A stretch of DNA of 61,342 bases from Reticulitermes lucifugus (GCA_026260175.1 JAKCWW010000849.1:4973-66314), one strand, 5' to 3'; shown: positions 11,385-22,967, counted from the first letter of the stretch. The notes: generated by a model from the letters alone, not told the origin. Made by a program: numbers and translations.

Positions 11385-11720
11385 GCCATGACCATAGTCC
11401 TTCCTGAGAATCTAATAGTCTCTCACCTAATCCATAAATTCCCCTATTATAAAGCCCAAAAGTGCACTGCGTTTTCACTAGTCCTTGTTTTGGACCGGAT
11501 GAATGTAATCCACACCACAAAACTCTGTCTCTGTAAAATCCTGTTTAATGATATTCTCTCAAATAAGTCTAAATCCTCGAAGTGACCTCTTCCCTTCCGG
11601 GTTTCCACTGAAATTTGTGTGTATTTCGTATCTCTCTACGTCCCGCATGCCTCGCCCATTGCATTTTCTGTAATAAGATTGCCCAAATAATATTTGGTGA
11701 CGAATAAAAATCATGAAATT
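11385..11720 (-). pseudogene. LINE-x fragment: C-terminus plus 3' UTR
   Basis: The minus strand reads, in changing frames, YSSPNIIWAIL, KMQWARHAGRREIRNT (counterpart of RMRWAGHVARMGE), then GNPEGKRSLRGFRLI and the 3' UTR with TCAGGAAGGACTATGGTCATGG. The same order is seen in the better copies at 55010 and 59090. These belong to the C-terminal end of a non-LTR retrotransposon ORF2. Stops and frameshifts show it is dead. Confidence 0.7.
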
Positions 11721-12239
11721 CCTTATTACGTACTTTCATTCTGCTTACTATTGCGTCCTGTCTCTAAGATTGATATATTCTCCTCTGCTTCCTGTTTTCA
11801 GGCACCTTTAACTTTTGTTCTTCCCTCCGGCTGAGATACCTACCATTACAACTATATAAAATAACAGGTAGAAGATATTTTTTATATTTTAATCATCATG
11901 TTTTTGAAGTGGCAGAGAGCGAGAATATCAGGAGTCCCCTAAATTAATCCGCTCAAAATTTATTTCTGAATGTCATGCCAAGTACTTAAATTGTGTTACA
12001 TTTTCGAATGATTTATTAGCTGCCCTTAGGTTACTATACCGCTAATATATAAAAATCGATTAAGCATCTCGCCAGCGTTTTCTCAAACAATCTTGAAAGA
12101 TGTGCTTTCCGTTTCATAAACGTAGTCTTCTTTATGCGGCCTTCGGCGTCAACGTGTGCAAATGCATAGAACGCCTCATGTTCAATCACTGGCTAAAGTG
12201 GATATCCTGTGTCTGAGGATCATTAAGTACACCCGACAT
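11721..12239. other. No recognised feature
   Basis: AT-rich, no shared family noticed. Confidence 0.5.
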
Positions 12240-12440
12240 CAAAGTACGGCTTCACGCATTGTCACTAGATGAAGGTGAGTGGTCAGCTTCGCATTCCCAT
12301 TCCGAGATCTCGGTAGCCGTTGGCCAGGACGTTGGCTGAATTCCAGAGCTATCCTCTAAACGATGGCAGAGAAGAATCCTGCTTATGCAGGGGATCAAAC
12401 GTAACCCGTGAAGCCCTTAACCGTCTACTTTACTGAAGTC
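12240..12440 (-). repeat. SINE-C copy, strongly decayed
   Basis: On the minus strand a B-box-like GTTTGATCCCCTGC is followed by AAGCAGGATTCTTCTCTGCC. Then come the diverged middle block and GCTGACCACTCACCTTCATCTAGTG, which is typical of SINE-C. Neither terminus is sharp. Confidence 0.55.
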
Positions 12441-13215
12441 TGTAGATATACTCGATATGCGTAACGTATGTGGTATTTTGGAATTGTAATTAATATAATG
12501 TTTATTTTGTACTTTAATTATATTCTAAGCTTTAAACGTATTACAAACAGCGTAAGAATCTCCCATATTATTTAGTTCTTTTCACCCCTTCTTTTTTATA
12601 AGAAGTTGCCATTCATAATCTCAAAGAATTCCCATCTTGAGATTTGATTTAATCAGCAGCTTGAGCAAAGTAAATCCATATCCCTCTTGTCTGCAGGCAA
12701 ATGTTGATGGGAGTACTGTGAGATTGTGTTATGGGAGGTGGGGGGGTTTTTCCTGCATCGCCCATTTGCCCACCCCTAGCATGCACAGATCGATGTTACG
12801 AGGAGAGCAGCACGACTTCTCATCAACTTCCAGCCCTCTCTTCCCAATCTTCCTTCTCTCCTGCAACTCTCCTGCTCCTTCTTTCTCGTTACGTTCTTCT
12901 CGAAATATCTTCATCTCACTGCAGAACGGTGGGCAGCAGAATGTCTGAGCTTCTTCATTCTATTTTTTTTTCTTAATCTGTCTCCCTTCTTTGTTCCAGT
13001 TCTCCTCGCTGCCTTTCTCGCCTTCCTTCTAGCAGTGTCTCTCTGGCTACATTAGTTAACTAGAAGGAAGTGTAACACGACAACTCACAGCTTCTACCTT
13101 CATCTATTGTAGATCTGAATCGAAAACTTGATCCCGTTTTCCTAAGGCATTACAAAGATTGCTTGGTACATAACACCGCCTTCGTAATCACGATCATTAT
13201 CATCAGTATGAGTAT
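12441..13215. other. Pyrimidine-rich stretch without recognised gene
   Basis: The 12731-13050 part is strongly C/T-rich on the plus strand, which creates overlapping open frames on both strands (up to 103 codons). These frames lack domains and look like compositional artefacts. Confidence 0.45.

Positions 13216-13254
<39 letters not shown>
13216..13254. repeat. (AGT)n microsatellite
   Basis: Thirteen consecutive AGT/TAG units. Confidence 0.95.
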
Positions 13255-14362
13255 ACCAGCATTAACAGCAGTGATTCCGGTAGAAGTGGCAGAGCGAAAA
13301 CTTGTTTTACTTTCTTGTGCCGTTTATCATATTTAATAACAAGTTACATTTCTGCTTGCGGCTCAGTGCAACTGTACGTACGCCTCTGTTGTGTTGTGTC
13401 GTCATATTAAGTAGAGGCCTTGCGATCGGCCTAGTTCTGTAATCAGTGAATTTTACCATATTCTAAAGAATTGTTTCAGAATTAAGTCTGAATCAGAAGC
13501 GGTGAGAAACCCTTGTTCGCAGTTAATGCTACTACCACAAATATTACTGTTATTAACAATAATAATGAGAATATAAATAATTCTCTTTACTAAACCGTGC
13601 GTATTGGAATTCGTAGTGATTAATTGCAAGCAACAAGTTAATACAGCGATGTCAACGACCTGCCGTGTTGACACTAAGTCTTACACTTTTTATGAAGCCC
13701 GTATTTGAGCATCTGATGTACACAAAGTAAGATCCGTGCGTTTTTCTAAGAAAATTTATGGACACGTAGGATAATGTCAGACCATGCTAATATATGTAGT
13801 CAAAATTCTGTATTATATACCACCAACGGCGATTGTTTAGTAGACATTTGTGAATGTTAAGGTTTCATCACAAGAAAAATACATCACGCTACGTGTAGTT
13901 GTTTTCTTACTTTATTTTCCAGGAAAAATTAAATCGACCAAATTTCCATATATTAACCCTTTGTAGCATGACATTCAGATAAAGCATTGTTTGTCAACGT
14001 TTGCTGCAGTTCGCAACCCTTTGGTTCTCAGAATATGTTCTTGAAACCTTGAAGGTCAGTTTTGAAATATACGTCGTAAATCTATGATTCTCACAATTAA
14101 TACTGAATATTTTGCGTAAACATAATTTACACATTGGTCTTGGCAATTAACAGGGGGTATGTTCTCTATGAGTAAGGAAGCGAAGTTTGATATATAATTA
14201 ACTGCCCGTGGGTCCTCAAACGTTTCTGTACTCATTAGGTTAGTGAATCGCGTCTAAACGATCATAAGCATTTGGTCGAATTTGAACCAAGGTCTGTAGA
14301 TTACAGGAAAACCTCTATTGGACAGACACACTACCTTATATATGGGTATTCAGAGGAGGAGT
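13255..14362. other. No recognised feature
   Basis: AT-rich. The 73-codon minus frame at 13453-13674 has no recognisable similarity. Confidence 0.5.
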
Positions 14363-14838
14363 TTATTAATTTATGTAGTGTTCTATGACCTATCTGGCTG
14401 ACGTACACCCTGTTAATTTGATCAGTGTTGTGGGGCCTGTCTGACTGATGTATACTCTATTAATGTGTTTAGTGTCGTAGGGCCTATCTCTTTCATGCAT
14501 TCTGCATTAATTCGATTAGTGCTGTGGGGCCTATCTGGTTGATGTTCACCCTATTAATTGATTTGTATTGTGGGGCCTATATGGTTGGTGTTCATCCTAT
14601 TAATTGATTAGTGTTATGGGGTCTATCTGGTTGATGTTCACCCTATTAATTGATTTGTATTGTGGGGCCTATATGGTTGGTGTTCATCCTATTAATTGAT
14701 TAGTGTTATGGGGTCTATCTGGTTGGTGTTCACTCTAATAATATGATCAGTGTTGTTAGGCCTACCTGGATTATGTTTACTGTGTTCATTTAATTATTGG
14801 TTTTGAATCTGTCTGGTTGATACATACTCTGTTAATTC
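14363..14838. repeat. Minisatellite, 46-bp unit with 92-bp dimer order
   Basis: About ten units of 46 bp. The TGGGGCCTAT/TGGGGTCTAT landmark recurs at exactly 46-bp spacing (14572, 14618, 14664, 14710). In the core two alternating unit types form a 92-bp dimer that is repeated almost without change. One type contains TCTATCTGGTTGATGTTCAC, the other CCTATATGGTTGGTGTTCAT. Units at both ends are more diverged, as expected from unequal exchange. Confidence 0.9.
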
Positions 14839-15253
14839 CGTTATTTGTCCTATGTAGCAGGCATATCACAACCAATTATTTTAAATATGCTTTACACGTA
14901 AAGAGGCTGCGTTTCTTCAGTTTGTGCTTGGCTGTACCAATAACAGTGGAGTGCAATATTGTTGATCCGCCCACCTTCAAGCGAAAATGCCTACGTTTTA
15001 TCTAGAAACAGAGGAGAGAGCTGTTAAGTAATATGCGAACACGTTGTTCGAGATTGAAGCGAAGCATTCCGTGCTCTTTATATGAAGATATTTCCAAATA
15101 AGTAAAGTTGTTGCATGAATCATATTTCATGTTATTCGTTGCAATTTCAGTACTGGGATGGATATCTACTTGTCAGTCGGATATCACAGATGGAAGGAAG
15201 TGCTGGTTGGTCTTGTGTAATTATATTTTACAAGGTTTGAGGTTTTTACTCAC

Positions 15254-15340
15254 ATGAAGTTATGTAGTGTGGTCTTCTGGGTTATAACGCAGTACATTCT
15301 TGTAGGTGGTTGCCAACATAATCCTTCCAACCTCAAGTTA
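15254..15340 (-). repeat. Relic of a snapback (E-type) arm
   Basis: GGTCTTCTGGGTTATAACGC, then TTCTTGTAGGTGGTTGCCAAC, recall the outer arm of the E1 copies (CTTCTGGGATGTTACGC then GGTAGTT.AC.GACGTTTCGG). The motif itself has decayed after CCAACAT. The 95-codon frame starting here is therefore probably repeat-derived. Confidence 0.4.
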
Positions 15341-16705
15341 CCTTGTGTTGAAGATTTAGGCATTTTATTCTTCCGAGACGTTGGTAACACCTGTATGATT
15401 ACACGATGTTATAACACGATCTCAATAAAAATTATCTTTTATCCGAAACAGTCATGTCTGTTGTCCGAACACCACTACGTAATAGTTACAGAAAATATCC
15501 AGATCACTTGCAATAATAATGAATTTCTTTGTTCTGATTAGTCCTTGTAGGCCCTACCTGTTTTATCGGAAACCACCCATTTAAATTTCTATATAAAATT
15601 TCGTGGTACATATGTGTGATGCAAATCGTAAGCTACGTACGTGGTCTTACACCAAACACTGAGTACATTATGAATACACATTTTCAGATTTATTTCTTTT
15701 CTCCTTTCTTTTTCATTTGCTTCTTCCTGTATTACATTAAAATATGCTCTCTTCGGCACATACTTTATCGAAAATCTGGTTTTTTTCCCCCATTCGTCAC
15801 AGGAATGTTTCTTCTCAGCTTACGTGCAGAAAATACAGCATGGAACAAAACTGAATGAAGATGAAACAATAGACTTAAGTGTTCCACAAGAATATGTTCC
15901 GTTAATGTACTTTTGACTACGCATTATGTACTTTTATTTTACTGGGCATGATGCTAGGCCTATGACGAGTTTTATTCTGTGTTCTTGGGAAGAGAGGACT
16001 TTTCCGATAAAGACATTTTTCAGTTTAGTGCTGGTTCCGTTGTATGCAGTATTTGTTTTATGCATTTCTTCTTTGCTAGAGGGTTTGTTGAAGGGAGAGA
16101 TATAGTGTTTATTTAAGTACAAGGTAAATCTCAGAATAAAATCTGTTACCTTTTATAAGGTGCTGCCACTGTCCTAATGTAAGGCCAAACATCAGATGCA
16201 CGTAAGTTTTTCCACTCCTAGGCTAGGTATTGTGATTTCCGCCAAATAAATGTGCCGTGACGTAAAACAAGAAAACCGAGTAGTCCAAACTACTCTACTT
16301 CTCCCACTCTTCCATCACCGTAGTGGCAACGCTTTCTGCTCTTCGCCACGGTACGGTTAACATTCTTTAGCAGTTCAAGTGCCCTGGAAAGTCCTCTCCT
16401 CCTTCCACGCCGACGTAGCAGTGTTGCTCCGAAGGACTGCACAGTGCCATTTGCTGCCCACAGTGCAAACTCCAGAGAAACTCAGAACAAGTTGGATTTC
16501 GCACATAATACGTTTGAATGATAGTACTAGTACGGAGACAGACACAGACTACGTGTGTGGCAAAGGTGGTGACTGTCCCTGCCCGTGTTCGCCCAGCAAC
16601 ACTCTCTGCTAGGATACAGATCTGAAGGAGTATGGTGTTCGTAGCTCTTAGTGCCATAGATTTGCGTGTTGTTATGGTTTGGCATCGCTAGTAGCTTCTG
16701 CGCCT
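15341..16705. other. No recognised feature
   Basis: Short frames at 15616-15858 and on both strands at 16367-16657 show no domains. A 12- to 15-bp target duplication of the following SINE begins at 16691. Confidence 0.5.
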
Positions 16706-16954
16706 ATCCCAGTAGCCGCGCGGTCTCAGGCGTTGGTCTGCGGCCGCTCGCTTGCTGGGATTGTAGGTTCGAATTCCGTCGGGGGTATGGGTGTCTCTTG
16801 TGAGTGTCGTGTGTTGTCAGGTAGAGGTCTCTGCGTCGGGCTGATCACTCGTCCAGAGGAGTCACACCAAGTGTGGTGTATCTGAATGTGATCGTGAAAC
16901 CTTATTGAGGAGGCCCTGGCCCAGTAGGGGGTGGTGCGCCGCTGGGGGAAAAAA
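16706..16954 (+). repeat. SINE-L, tRNA-Leu-derived, full length with target duplication
   Basis: It begins ATCCCAGTAGCCGCGCGGTC (A box) and carries GGTTCGAATTCCG (B box). The body is as in the copy at 91, ending GCGCCGCTGGGGG plus A6. The flanks GTAGCTTCTGCGCCT (16691-16705) and GTAGCGTCTGTCCCT (16955-16969) match at 12 of 15 positions. They are read as a diverged target site duplication, which fixes both ends of the element. Confidence 0.88.
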
Positions 16955-17952
16955 GTAGCGTCTGTCCCTTACTTACCCCCTCTACCTTTTAACTACAACT
17001 TCCTCATATGCTTATATTTGCATATTTATCTGGTTCAGGCTGTACTTTGACCACAGAACGTGGGCCTTTGTAATAACCTGCAGGTTGATAGAACACTTCC
17101 CTAGAAATAAAATGTTGTAGAGCAATTTTCATGTTATGCTTTAGAATTTGTGCTTGTATTAAAATGCATCCAGGGGTACGAATAGTGTATCACAGTCATG
17201 TTATTTGGTTTATAATTATGATAGATTTCCTAAGACCCTCCTCTAAGTGTATAGTCTGGTATTTATTACAAAATGTTTCAGTCCGGTTATGTTTATATAA
17301 AATAGAAACGGGTAATTTTTCGATAACAGGACTGCGGTAAAGAAACATAAAATACTGTAAGTTTCATTTAAATAATGTTAGCGAGGTTGCGTATCGGGCT
17401 ATAATCCGCCAAATTTCTAGAATGTTAAAAATAGTTATATGTTTTTATTTACAAATTTATAATTTAGCTAAACATAACATACTTTCTTTCTCTAGCTCGT
17501 CTCTTTTTCTTTCTCGCTTTATTCTTTACTGAGAAATATTATTCTTTATTATTTATATAAATTTGTAGATTAGATAATGAAGATCAGTTGTATTTATACC
17601 ACGTTTATTCATAAAGCCATGAAAGTTTTCTCATAAACCTCATAATTGAAAACTTAAAGCTTTGAATTTTCTCAAACCACGTTTGCAAAATTACCTGTTC
17701 TGCACTAGTATGTCCTGCAGTATAATCTGGACCATCTGCTCAACCAGCTGGATGGAGTTGCTCTATTCCTGAGACCACGTCACTTCGAAGTGCGGGACGC
17801 TAATCTCAATTGCGACTGACCGTTTTTGGTCTAATATAGTTTTAATCAATGATCAAGTTATTGGTTTCTTCTTTCATATACGTAATTAAATGTAAAGATG
17901 TGTTGCAGTATATAGAGTTGGTGTGGTTGCTTTGTGTGAATTTATGGACACT

Positions 17953-18000
17953 ATTTAATGTGTCATGGGAAAGTCATGTCTCTCTGATGGCACATTAAAT
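17953..18000. repeat. Inverted repeat, 13-bp arms
   Basis: ATTTAATGTGTCA and TGGCACATTAAAT face each other across 22 nt, with one G-T type mismatch. Function unknown. Confidence 0.7.
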
Positions 18001-18169
18001 GATTTGTATGAAATTTTGTATGTTATTTCCACATTAAAAGTTGCGTCGTTTCACTCTACATAATCCCTAACTTTCATCAACCTTAAATCGAACTTGATAT
18101 GTATTCTCAGTTACATAATCTTACTTTTATATGAACATTTTTATATTCTGCACGGTCTTCTGAGTGCAG

Positions 18170-18190
18170 GGACTAAAACAGTTTTAGTCC
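18170..18190. repeat. Perfect 10-bp-arm hairpin, 1-nt spacer
   Basis: GGACTAAAAC, A, GTTTTAGTCC. There is no T-run after it, so a terminator reading is not supported. Confidence 0.8.
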
Positions 18191-18935
18191 TAACACATTA
18201 GTTTTGTCAACAATAGCGTTCTAAAATTATATAATGCAATTTATCAAAATCAAACTGCAATAATTGCACATGTAGGTGATTGTTGAAGGTTAAAGGGCCA
18301 ACTTGTGATTCCGGGATAAAGATTCTTTCATGTACGAGTAGTATGAAAGGAAATGTCGAATGGTAAATAGAATAATAAAGAAAGCACATAAAAATGGATA
18401 AAACTGTAATTTTACATGGTAGGCTTAATGCCAGTTCTAACCTTTGTATTTGAAAGTGAATCTTAGGTTGTTAGACGCGTTAAAAGTGGAGCACCAGAAG
18501 GAATTAATACCTATTTCCCGCATGGCGAATTATGTTACAACTATTCATATATTTATATACGAGCGAAGGTGGCCATTTTTCGCCCGGATGTTTCTTAAAA
18601 CAGGCTGAAACTGACTGGGATAATGAACAGCGTCATCGGCGTGCACACAGGCTCTTCTCAAACACACAGCACCACTGTTTTTACATACAGTGAGAAGGCC
18701 TATGTAAAGATGAATCCTTTAATGCTTAGTTCTTGAGTAGTGGACAATCTTATTTTGGAAGAAGGATAAAAAATAAAGCCAAATTCTTCCACAGGAAAAT
18801 GTTTGTTTACAAATATCTTATTTTAAGGTGACAGATTACTCTTTTGACAAAAGAATTATACAAAATGCTCGAAGTGTTGTAATTGTGCTTCCTTGCTGCG
18901 CGCTGAGCGTCTGATTGTCACCCGCGCTCAAAAAC

Positions 18936-19500
18936 TCAAGGCGTTTTAGCAATTAAGCAGCATCCGTCTTTCACCCTCTCTTGTACTCCAGCTTCACCAT
19001 TATCTGATGTAGCATTCACAGTTATTTTAATGTGCCTCCATAAATACAAAGCCAGCGAGATGAAATGAGGTGATTTTGAGAGTAATGCAGTGCATCCGTT
19101 GCGTTCCGGATACGTGTCATTCAGAAATATTCTGTCAGCAATGCTAAAATGAGTCGCAACACCATCACGCATTAACGAAACGCAAGCTTTTGTCTGTAAT
19201 TGGACGTCTTTAGTTGCTGTGGAAGAATGCTGCGTAAAACCGTCATGATAAACTGTCCCTGTCAGTCTATGCTGAAAAGTATGGGGACGTACCAATGTTT
19301 CTCCTGTTATGCCCACCCACACATTTATTGAAAATCTTTGGTACCGTGATGGAATGGATCTATGTGTATTGACGTCTGCCCACGAATGTTGATTGTGGAA
19401 GTTCGTGATGCCGTCACGAATAAATCCGACGTCGTATGTGTACAGCATGAAAGACAGAAGAAAGTGATTACCGTCACGTGGCTGCAGCAGTTTACCGCTT
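18936..19500 (-). pseudogene. Tc/mariner-superfamily DDE transposase (DUF4817-associated type), decayed
   Basis: The longest frame in the window (170 codons, minus strand) resembles the DDE domain of insect transposases often annotated with DUF4817. It contains GFIRDGITNFHNQHSWADVN, then RFSINVWVGITGETLV, HRLTGTVY, a MRDGVATHFS counterpart of HDGAPAHFS with the second catalytic Asp, FLNDTYPERN, and LYLWRHIK. The first acidic residue region reads LYTYDVGF instead of FTDEATF. The usual SPDL.PLDF.LWG has become SPHFISLALYLWRH, so the third catalytic Asp is lost. Just upstream, another frame carries LQPRD, the usual LQPGD segment, showing a deletion or frameshift near 19450. The N-terminal DNA-binding part is not recognisable. 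It is a dead element, not a host gene. Confidence 0.8.
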
Positions 19501-20349
19501 TTGCGGTGTAATCTTACAGGCGTACGCGCTGCGCGGAAACCCCGGCGAACAGTCGGATAGGCAAAGTGTTTTGCAGCTGAGATCCTCCGCGTGTCGGTGT
19601 CGGGATGTTCAACATCGCTAAAGATTCCGTCTCCCTGTTCTGGTGTCTGGACTATCCTTGTTGCCCTCGGTTTGCTGCCGCCTATTCAAAATCCAAAGCA
19701 CCAGCCGGTCGTAGAATATGGTTTTCTGCCTGTATTTGAGCGGTCGAGAGATGTTTGTTGTTAAATATGACGTGCCACTACTTCATCGCCGTATGCACGG
19801 CCAAACATGATGTCCGTAGTAGCCTCTCCGGGAAAGCGTAGGCTTGTTCGCCGACCATGTTTCTACATAATGATTGGACTGTCTCGTCACTTGTCTTATA
19901 GCACAACGTCATGTTTAAGCGTGAGAGGGGAGGGAGTCTTGCCCTTGCACTTCTCTCACATGGGCCGCACCTCAAAAACGAAATGTCTAGCGATCCTCAT
20001 TTACATACGCCTATTTATATTTTTTGTGCATATGTCTCGCCCGTGTAGTGTTGCAGGGTATTTTAGAAACATTCTGTGTACGAGGATGTACCTTATACTG
20101 GTAAAAGTTGAAAGAGGTGGTCGTTTTCAAATAGGTATTTAATTATTGAGTTGTGGCTAGTTATTTTATTGAATCTGTCGTCGTGTAACAAAGGTTCTTG
20201 CGGTACACGGATACCTCAGATAGACAAATATGATTCAGTAATAAGCGCATTTTGCAACATTTCTTTGTCAACGTGCAAAAAAATAGTTATACTCGTAGTT
20301 TAAGCAAGCCAGTTCCTTGTGCCTAGGCATTAAAAAAATTAATGGGCTT
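19501..20349. other. No clear feature; possible upstream part of the transposon
   Basis: 19501-19700 is GC-richer and may hold the eroded N-terminal end of the transposase. The frames at 19778-20142 on both strands have no recognised domain. Confidence 0.4.
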
Positions 20350-20682
20350 TAATTCACCCAGGATACTCTCCTGATTCACCTTGAGTACTGTCCTAATTTA
20401 GCCAGAGTACTATCGTAATTCACCCAGAGCACTGTTGTAATTCACCTTGAGTACTGTCCTGATTCAGAGTACTCTTGTAATTCACCCAGAGCACTGTTGT
20501 AATTCACCTTGAGTACTGTTGTAATTCACCCAGAGTACTGTCGTAATTCACCCAGAGCACTGTTGTAATTCACCCACAGTACTGTCGTAATTCACCCAGA
20601 GCACTGTTGTAATTCACCCTGAGTAGGCCTACTGTGCTAATTCACTCAAGAGTGCTCTCCTAATTCACCCAGTGTAATGTCC
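20350..20682. repeat. Minisatellite, about 22-bp unit, about 15 copies
   Basis: The units combine TAATTCACCC or TAATTCACCTTG with AGAGCACTGTTG or AGTACTGTCG. Substitutions alternate between GAGCACTGTTG and GAGTACTGTCG types, and one unit is shortened (CTGATTCAGAGTACTC). The array has no coding capacity. Confidence 0.9.
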
Positions 20683-20749
20683 TACTAGCAGGTATACTCG
20701 TATACTGCGCCTCCTTCCAAACTGAAATAAATTTTATTAATTAATTTAT

Positions 20750-20975
20750 TAGATCTGCTCTCTTCTGGGATGTTACACAGCGTTGAGTGGTAGTTCTGTA
20801 CGGACGTTTCGGGACAACCTATCGGTACCATCATCAGGGCTCAAGAAGTCCGAGAACCCTTGAAGATGGGACCAATAGGTTGTCCCGAAACATCGGTACA
20901 GAACTACCCCTCAACGCTGCGTAATATCCCAGAAGAGGGATGATTTCATCTACATCGCGGCGGAAGCCAGTAATC
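20750..20975. mobile_element. E1 snapback element (inverted repeat with hammerhead-like motifs)
   Basis: The left arm CTCTTCTGGGATGTTACACA..GCGTTGAG runs into ACGTTTCGGGACAACCTATC. The right arm is its reverse complement (GGTTGTCCCGAAACATCGG, then TCAACGCTGCGTAATATCCC and AGAAGAGGGATGA). Each arm starts at the centre with a hammerhead-like motif: minus 20801-20837 (CTGATGATGG) and plus 20859-20896 (TTGAAGAT, hairpin GGGAC/GTCCC, GAAACATC). Outside the right arm comes TCATCTACATCGCGG, shared with other E1 copies. No protein is encoded. It is most likely a Penelope-like element derivative. Confidence 0.7.
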
Positions 20976-21637
20976 ACGCAAAGTAATTTATTCATAGTCT
21001 ATTTAACGATGTTTAAACAGTGCGGGCTATATAGCATTGAGTGGAAGGAATAAACAATGAACAATGAAGTGAAAAGCGTGTTAAATTTCTGTCTTTCAGG
21101 TAGGTCTATTATCATTTTTATTACCCCGGCATTTGCCTATTGGGACTGAGTAAGTCCATGAAATCCCTCATGATAGTCTGTGCCCTGGCTGAAATTTGAA
21201 TCCATGACCTTCCGAATAGGAAGCAAGGGTGCTGACCGATGTTCTTTATGTCTCTCTCATGCTCACTCTCGTATGTTTTTAACCCAACGCTAAGGCGCAT
21301 TCCTGCAGTGGATTCTTGCTTCCACAGTGACGGCCGAGTTGATTCCCTGTTGCTGGATGCAGATAATTACTTTGTGCGCGCTGTTGTCCTTTTCTTCCTC
21401 TCCCCTTTTATGTCAGTTTTACAGCCCAGTGCGTGACTGGAGCGTAAGTTCCATGTAGACCGCAAGTTTGCGAAATGGAATTTATTCGCTGCAAATAGCA
21501 GAACAAGTTCTTGACAAACCGTACTTATGAAATTTGTCGGGCTCCTAAGGAATACTTTGTACTATACGCATTATTATTATTATTAATATTATTACAATTA
21601 TAAACAGCATTAATTGCAACAATAATAACTATTATGG
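20976..21637. other. No recognised gene; (ATT)n near 21570-21594
   Basis: AT-rich sequence with a short interrupted ATT microsatellite next to the following SINE. Confidence 0.5.
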
Positions 21638-21924
21638 TGGACCGGGATAGCGTAGTCGGTATAGCGACTCGCTACGGGCTAGACGGGCCGGGGATCGAAT
21701 CCCGGTGGGGGGTCAGATTCTCCGCAACCGTCCAGACCGGCCCTGGGGCCCACCCAGTCTCATATAAAATGGGTATCGGGTCTCTTTCCCGGGGGTAAAG
21801 CGGCCGGGGCCTGGAGTTGTCCACTCACCCTCATCTAGTGCCAGGGTTAAAGAAAGAGTAGAGCTATACCTCTACTCCCCCTCTGGGCCTTCCTGGCCTG
21901 TTCTAGGGAGAACTTTACCTTTAC
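21638..21924 (+). repeat. SINE-C, well preserved, full length
   Basis: Head GGACCGGGATAGCGTAGTCG (A box), then GGGGATCGAATCCCGG (B box). Body CAGACCGGCCCTGGGGCCCA, GGTAAAGCGGCCGGGGCCT, CTCATCTAGTGCCAGGGTTA and CTCCCCCTCTGGGCCTTCCT. Tail AACTTTACCTTTAC. It is the best reference copy of the family in the window. The copy at 28036-28317 is close to it. Confidence 0.88.
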
Positions 21925-22742
21925 ATACGTTAAGATAAAGGTACATAGCAATTAAAATTAATAAGTGCGCAAAACGACTTTCAAATATAAAAAATCTGCA
22001 GCAGTAAGATAACGTAATGTTATAAGACGACGACGATGATGATAATGATAATCATGTTCTAAATGATTCAAAAATATTGTGTACGTTACCCGTAGCACTG
22101 CCCGTTTTTCTGTTGCATGAGACTACTGGGCTTATTTGAAGATGTTGCTGTTTATGTTGAGATTCATTGTTTCAACAAGGATGCTAACAGCTTGGCATAA
22201 CATTCAAAGCAGTAACCAAACTCTCTAGAAATTCCAATTTCCTAAGCTACTCGTAATAATGGGCAAGTGTCTAGTTACAAAACCACGTGTTGCCAGGTGT
22301 GCGTTACTTAAACACGTTGCAGATTGTAGAAATTACGAAGTACTAAATAAATCAAAGTAGGCTATATTTGTATGGGATTGGTGTCACCAAGCGATATTTG
22401 TGTGTCACGCATTCATGTAGCAGCTGGTTTTCATTGAATGTTTAAGTGCGGCCTGGTAAATTGTCGTCATTTTTGATTTCAGCATCTACAGACATTTGAA
22501 TTGTGCTGACCTTGGCTAGAATATGTATTAATACGTCGAAATAAGAAATATTAGAATGTCCTCTGTCATCGTCACATCCTCACCTTAGTAACATCTGCAT
22601 AGGCTCTTCAATACACAGTGTTGTCGAGCCTCGTATTGTTTGCTCTTACTTCCAAATTTTCTATTCGCTCAACGCGTCCCCCAGATATTTTCAGACTTTG
22701 TTCTTTCGTCGGGGTGAGAGAAACGAATGAAGAGTGTATTAA
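21925..22742. other. No recognised feature
   Basis: AT-rich. The 98-codon frame at 22618-22914 overlaps the following palindrome and is not credible. Confidence 0.5.
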
Positions 22743-22826
22743 CCTTAATAGTATACATGTTAAGTGCAGTTGTTTTACATATGTAAGTTTTTACCCCCAA
22801 CCACTGCACAATAAATTTATACACTC

Positions 22827-22863
22827 CTACATGTTTCGGCTGACTATCTCAGCCATTATCGGG
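22827..22863 (-). ncRNA. Hammerhead-like motif, left arm copy
   Basis: Minus strand: the first box is mutated (CGATAAT for CTGATGAT), then hairpin GGCTGA/TCAGCC, GAAACATGTAG. Confidence 0.55.
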
Positions 22864-22967
22864 GAGTCAACGTACACAGACATAAGTAGCGTCCATCGTG
22901 TATCTGAATGGTAATTGCCCATCGAGATGCACGATGTACGCTGCTTGTATCTATGTACGTTGACTCC

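Larger units (their letters stand above)
16955..18935. other. No gene; contains two small hairpins
   Basis: AT-rich sequence. The hairpins at 17953-18000 and 18170-18190 are listed separately. The frames at 17131-17340 and 18207-18389 are not credible genes. Confidence 0.5.

Noticed and set aside
12637-12976. Overlapping 103- and 81-codon frames, plus an antisense frame
   Set aside because: The stretch is pyrimidine-rich, which lowers stop frequency on both strands. No domain, start context or splice sites.
14363-14838. CRISPR array
   Set aside because: The 46-bp units vary gradually over their whole length. There is no repeat/spacer division.
18170-18190. Rho-independent-type terminator
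   Set aside because: No T-run follows, and the genome is eukaryotic, so such a terminator would not be expected.
20350-20682. CRISPR array
   Set aside because: The units are contiguous 22-bp tandem repeats without unique spacers, in a eukaryotic context.
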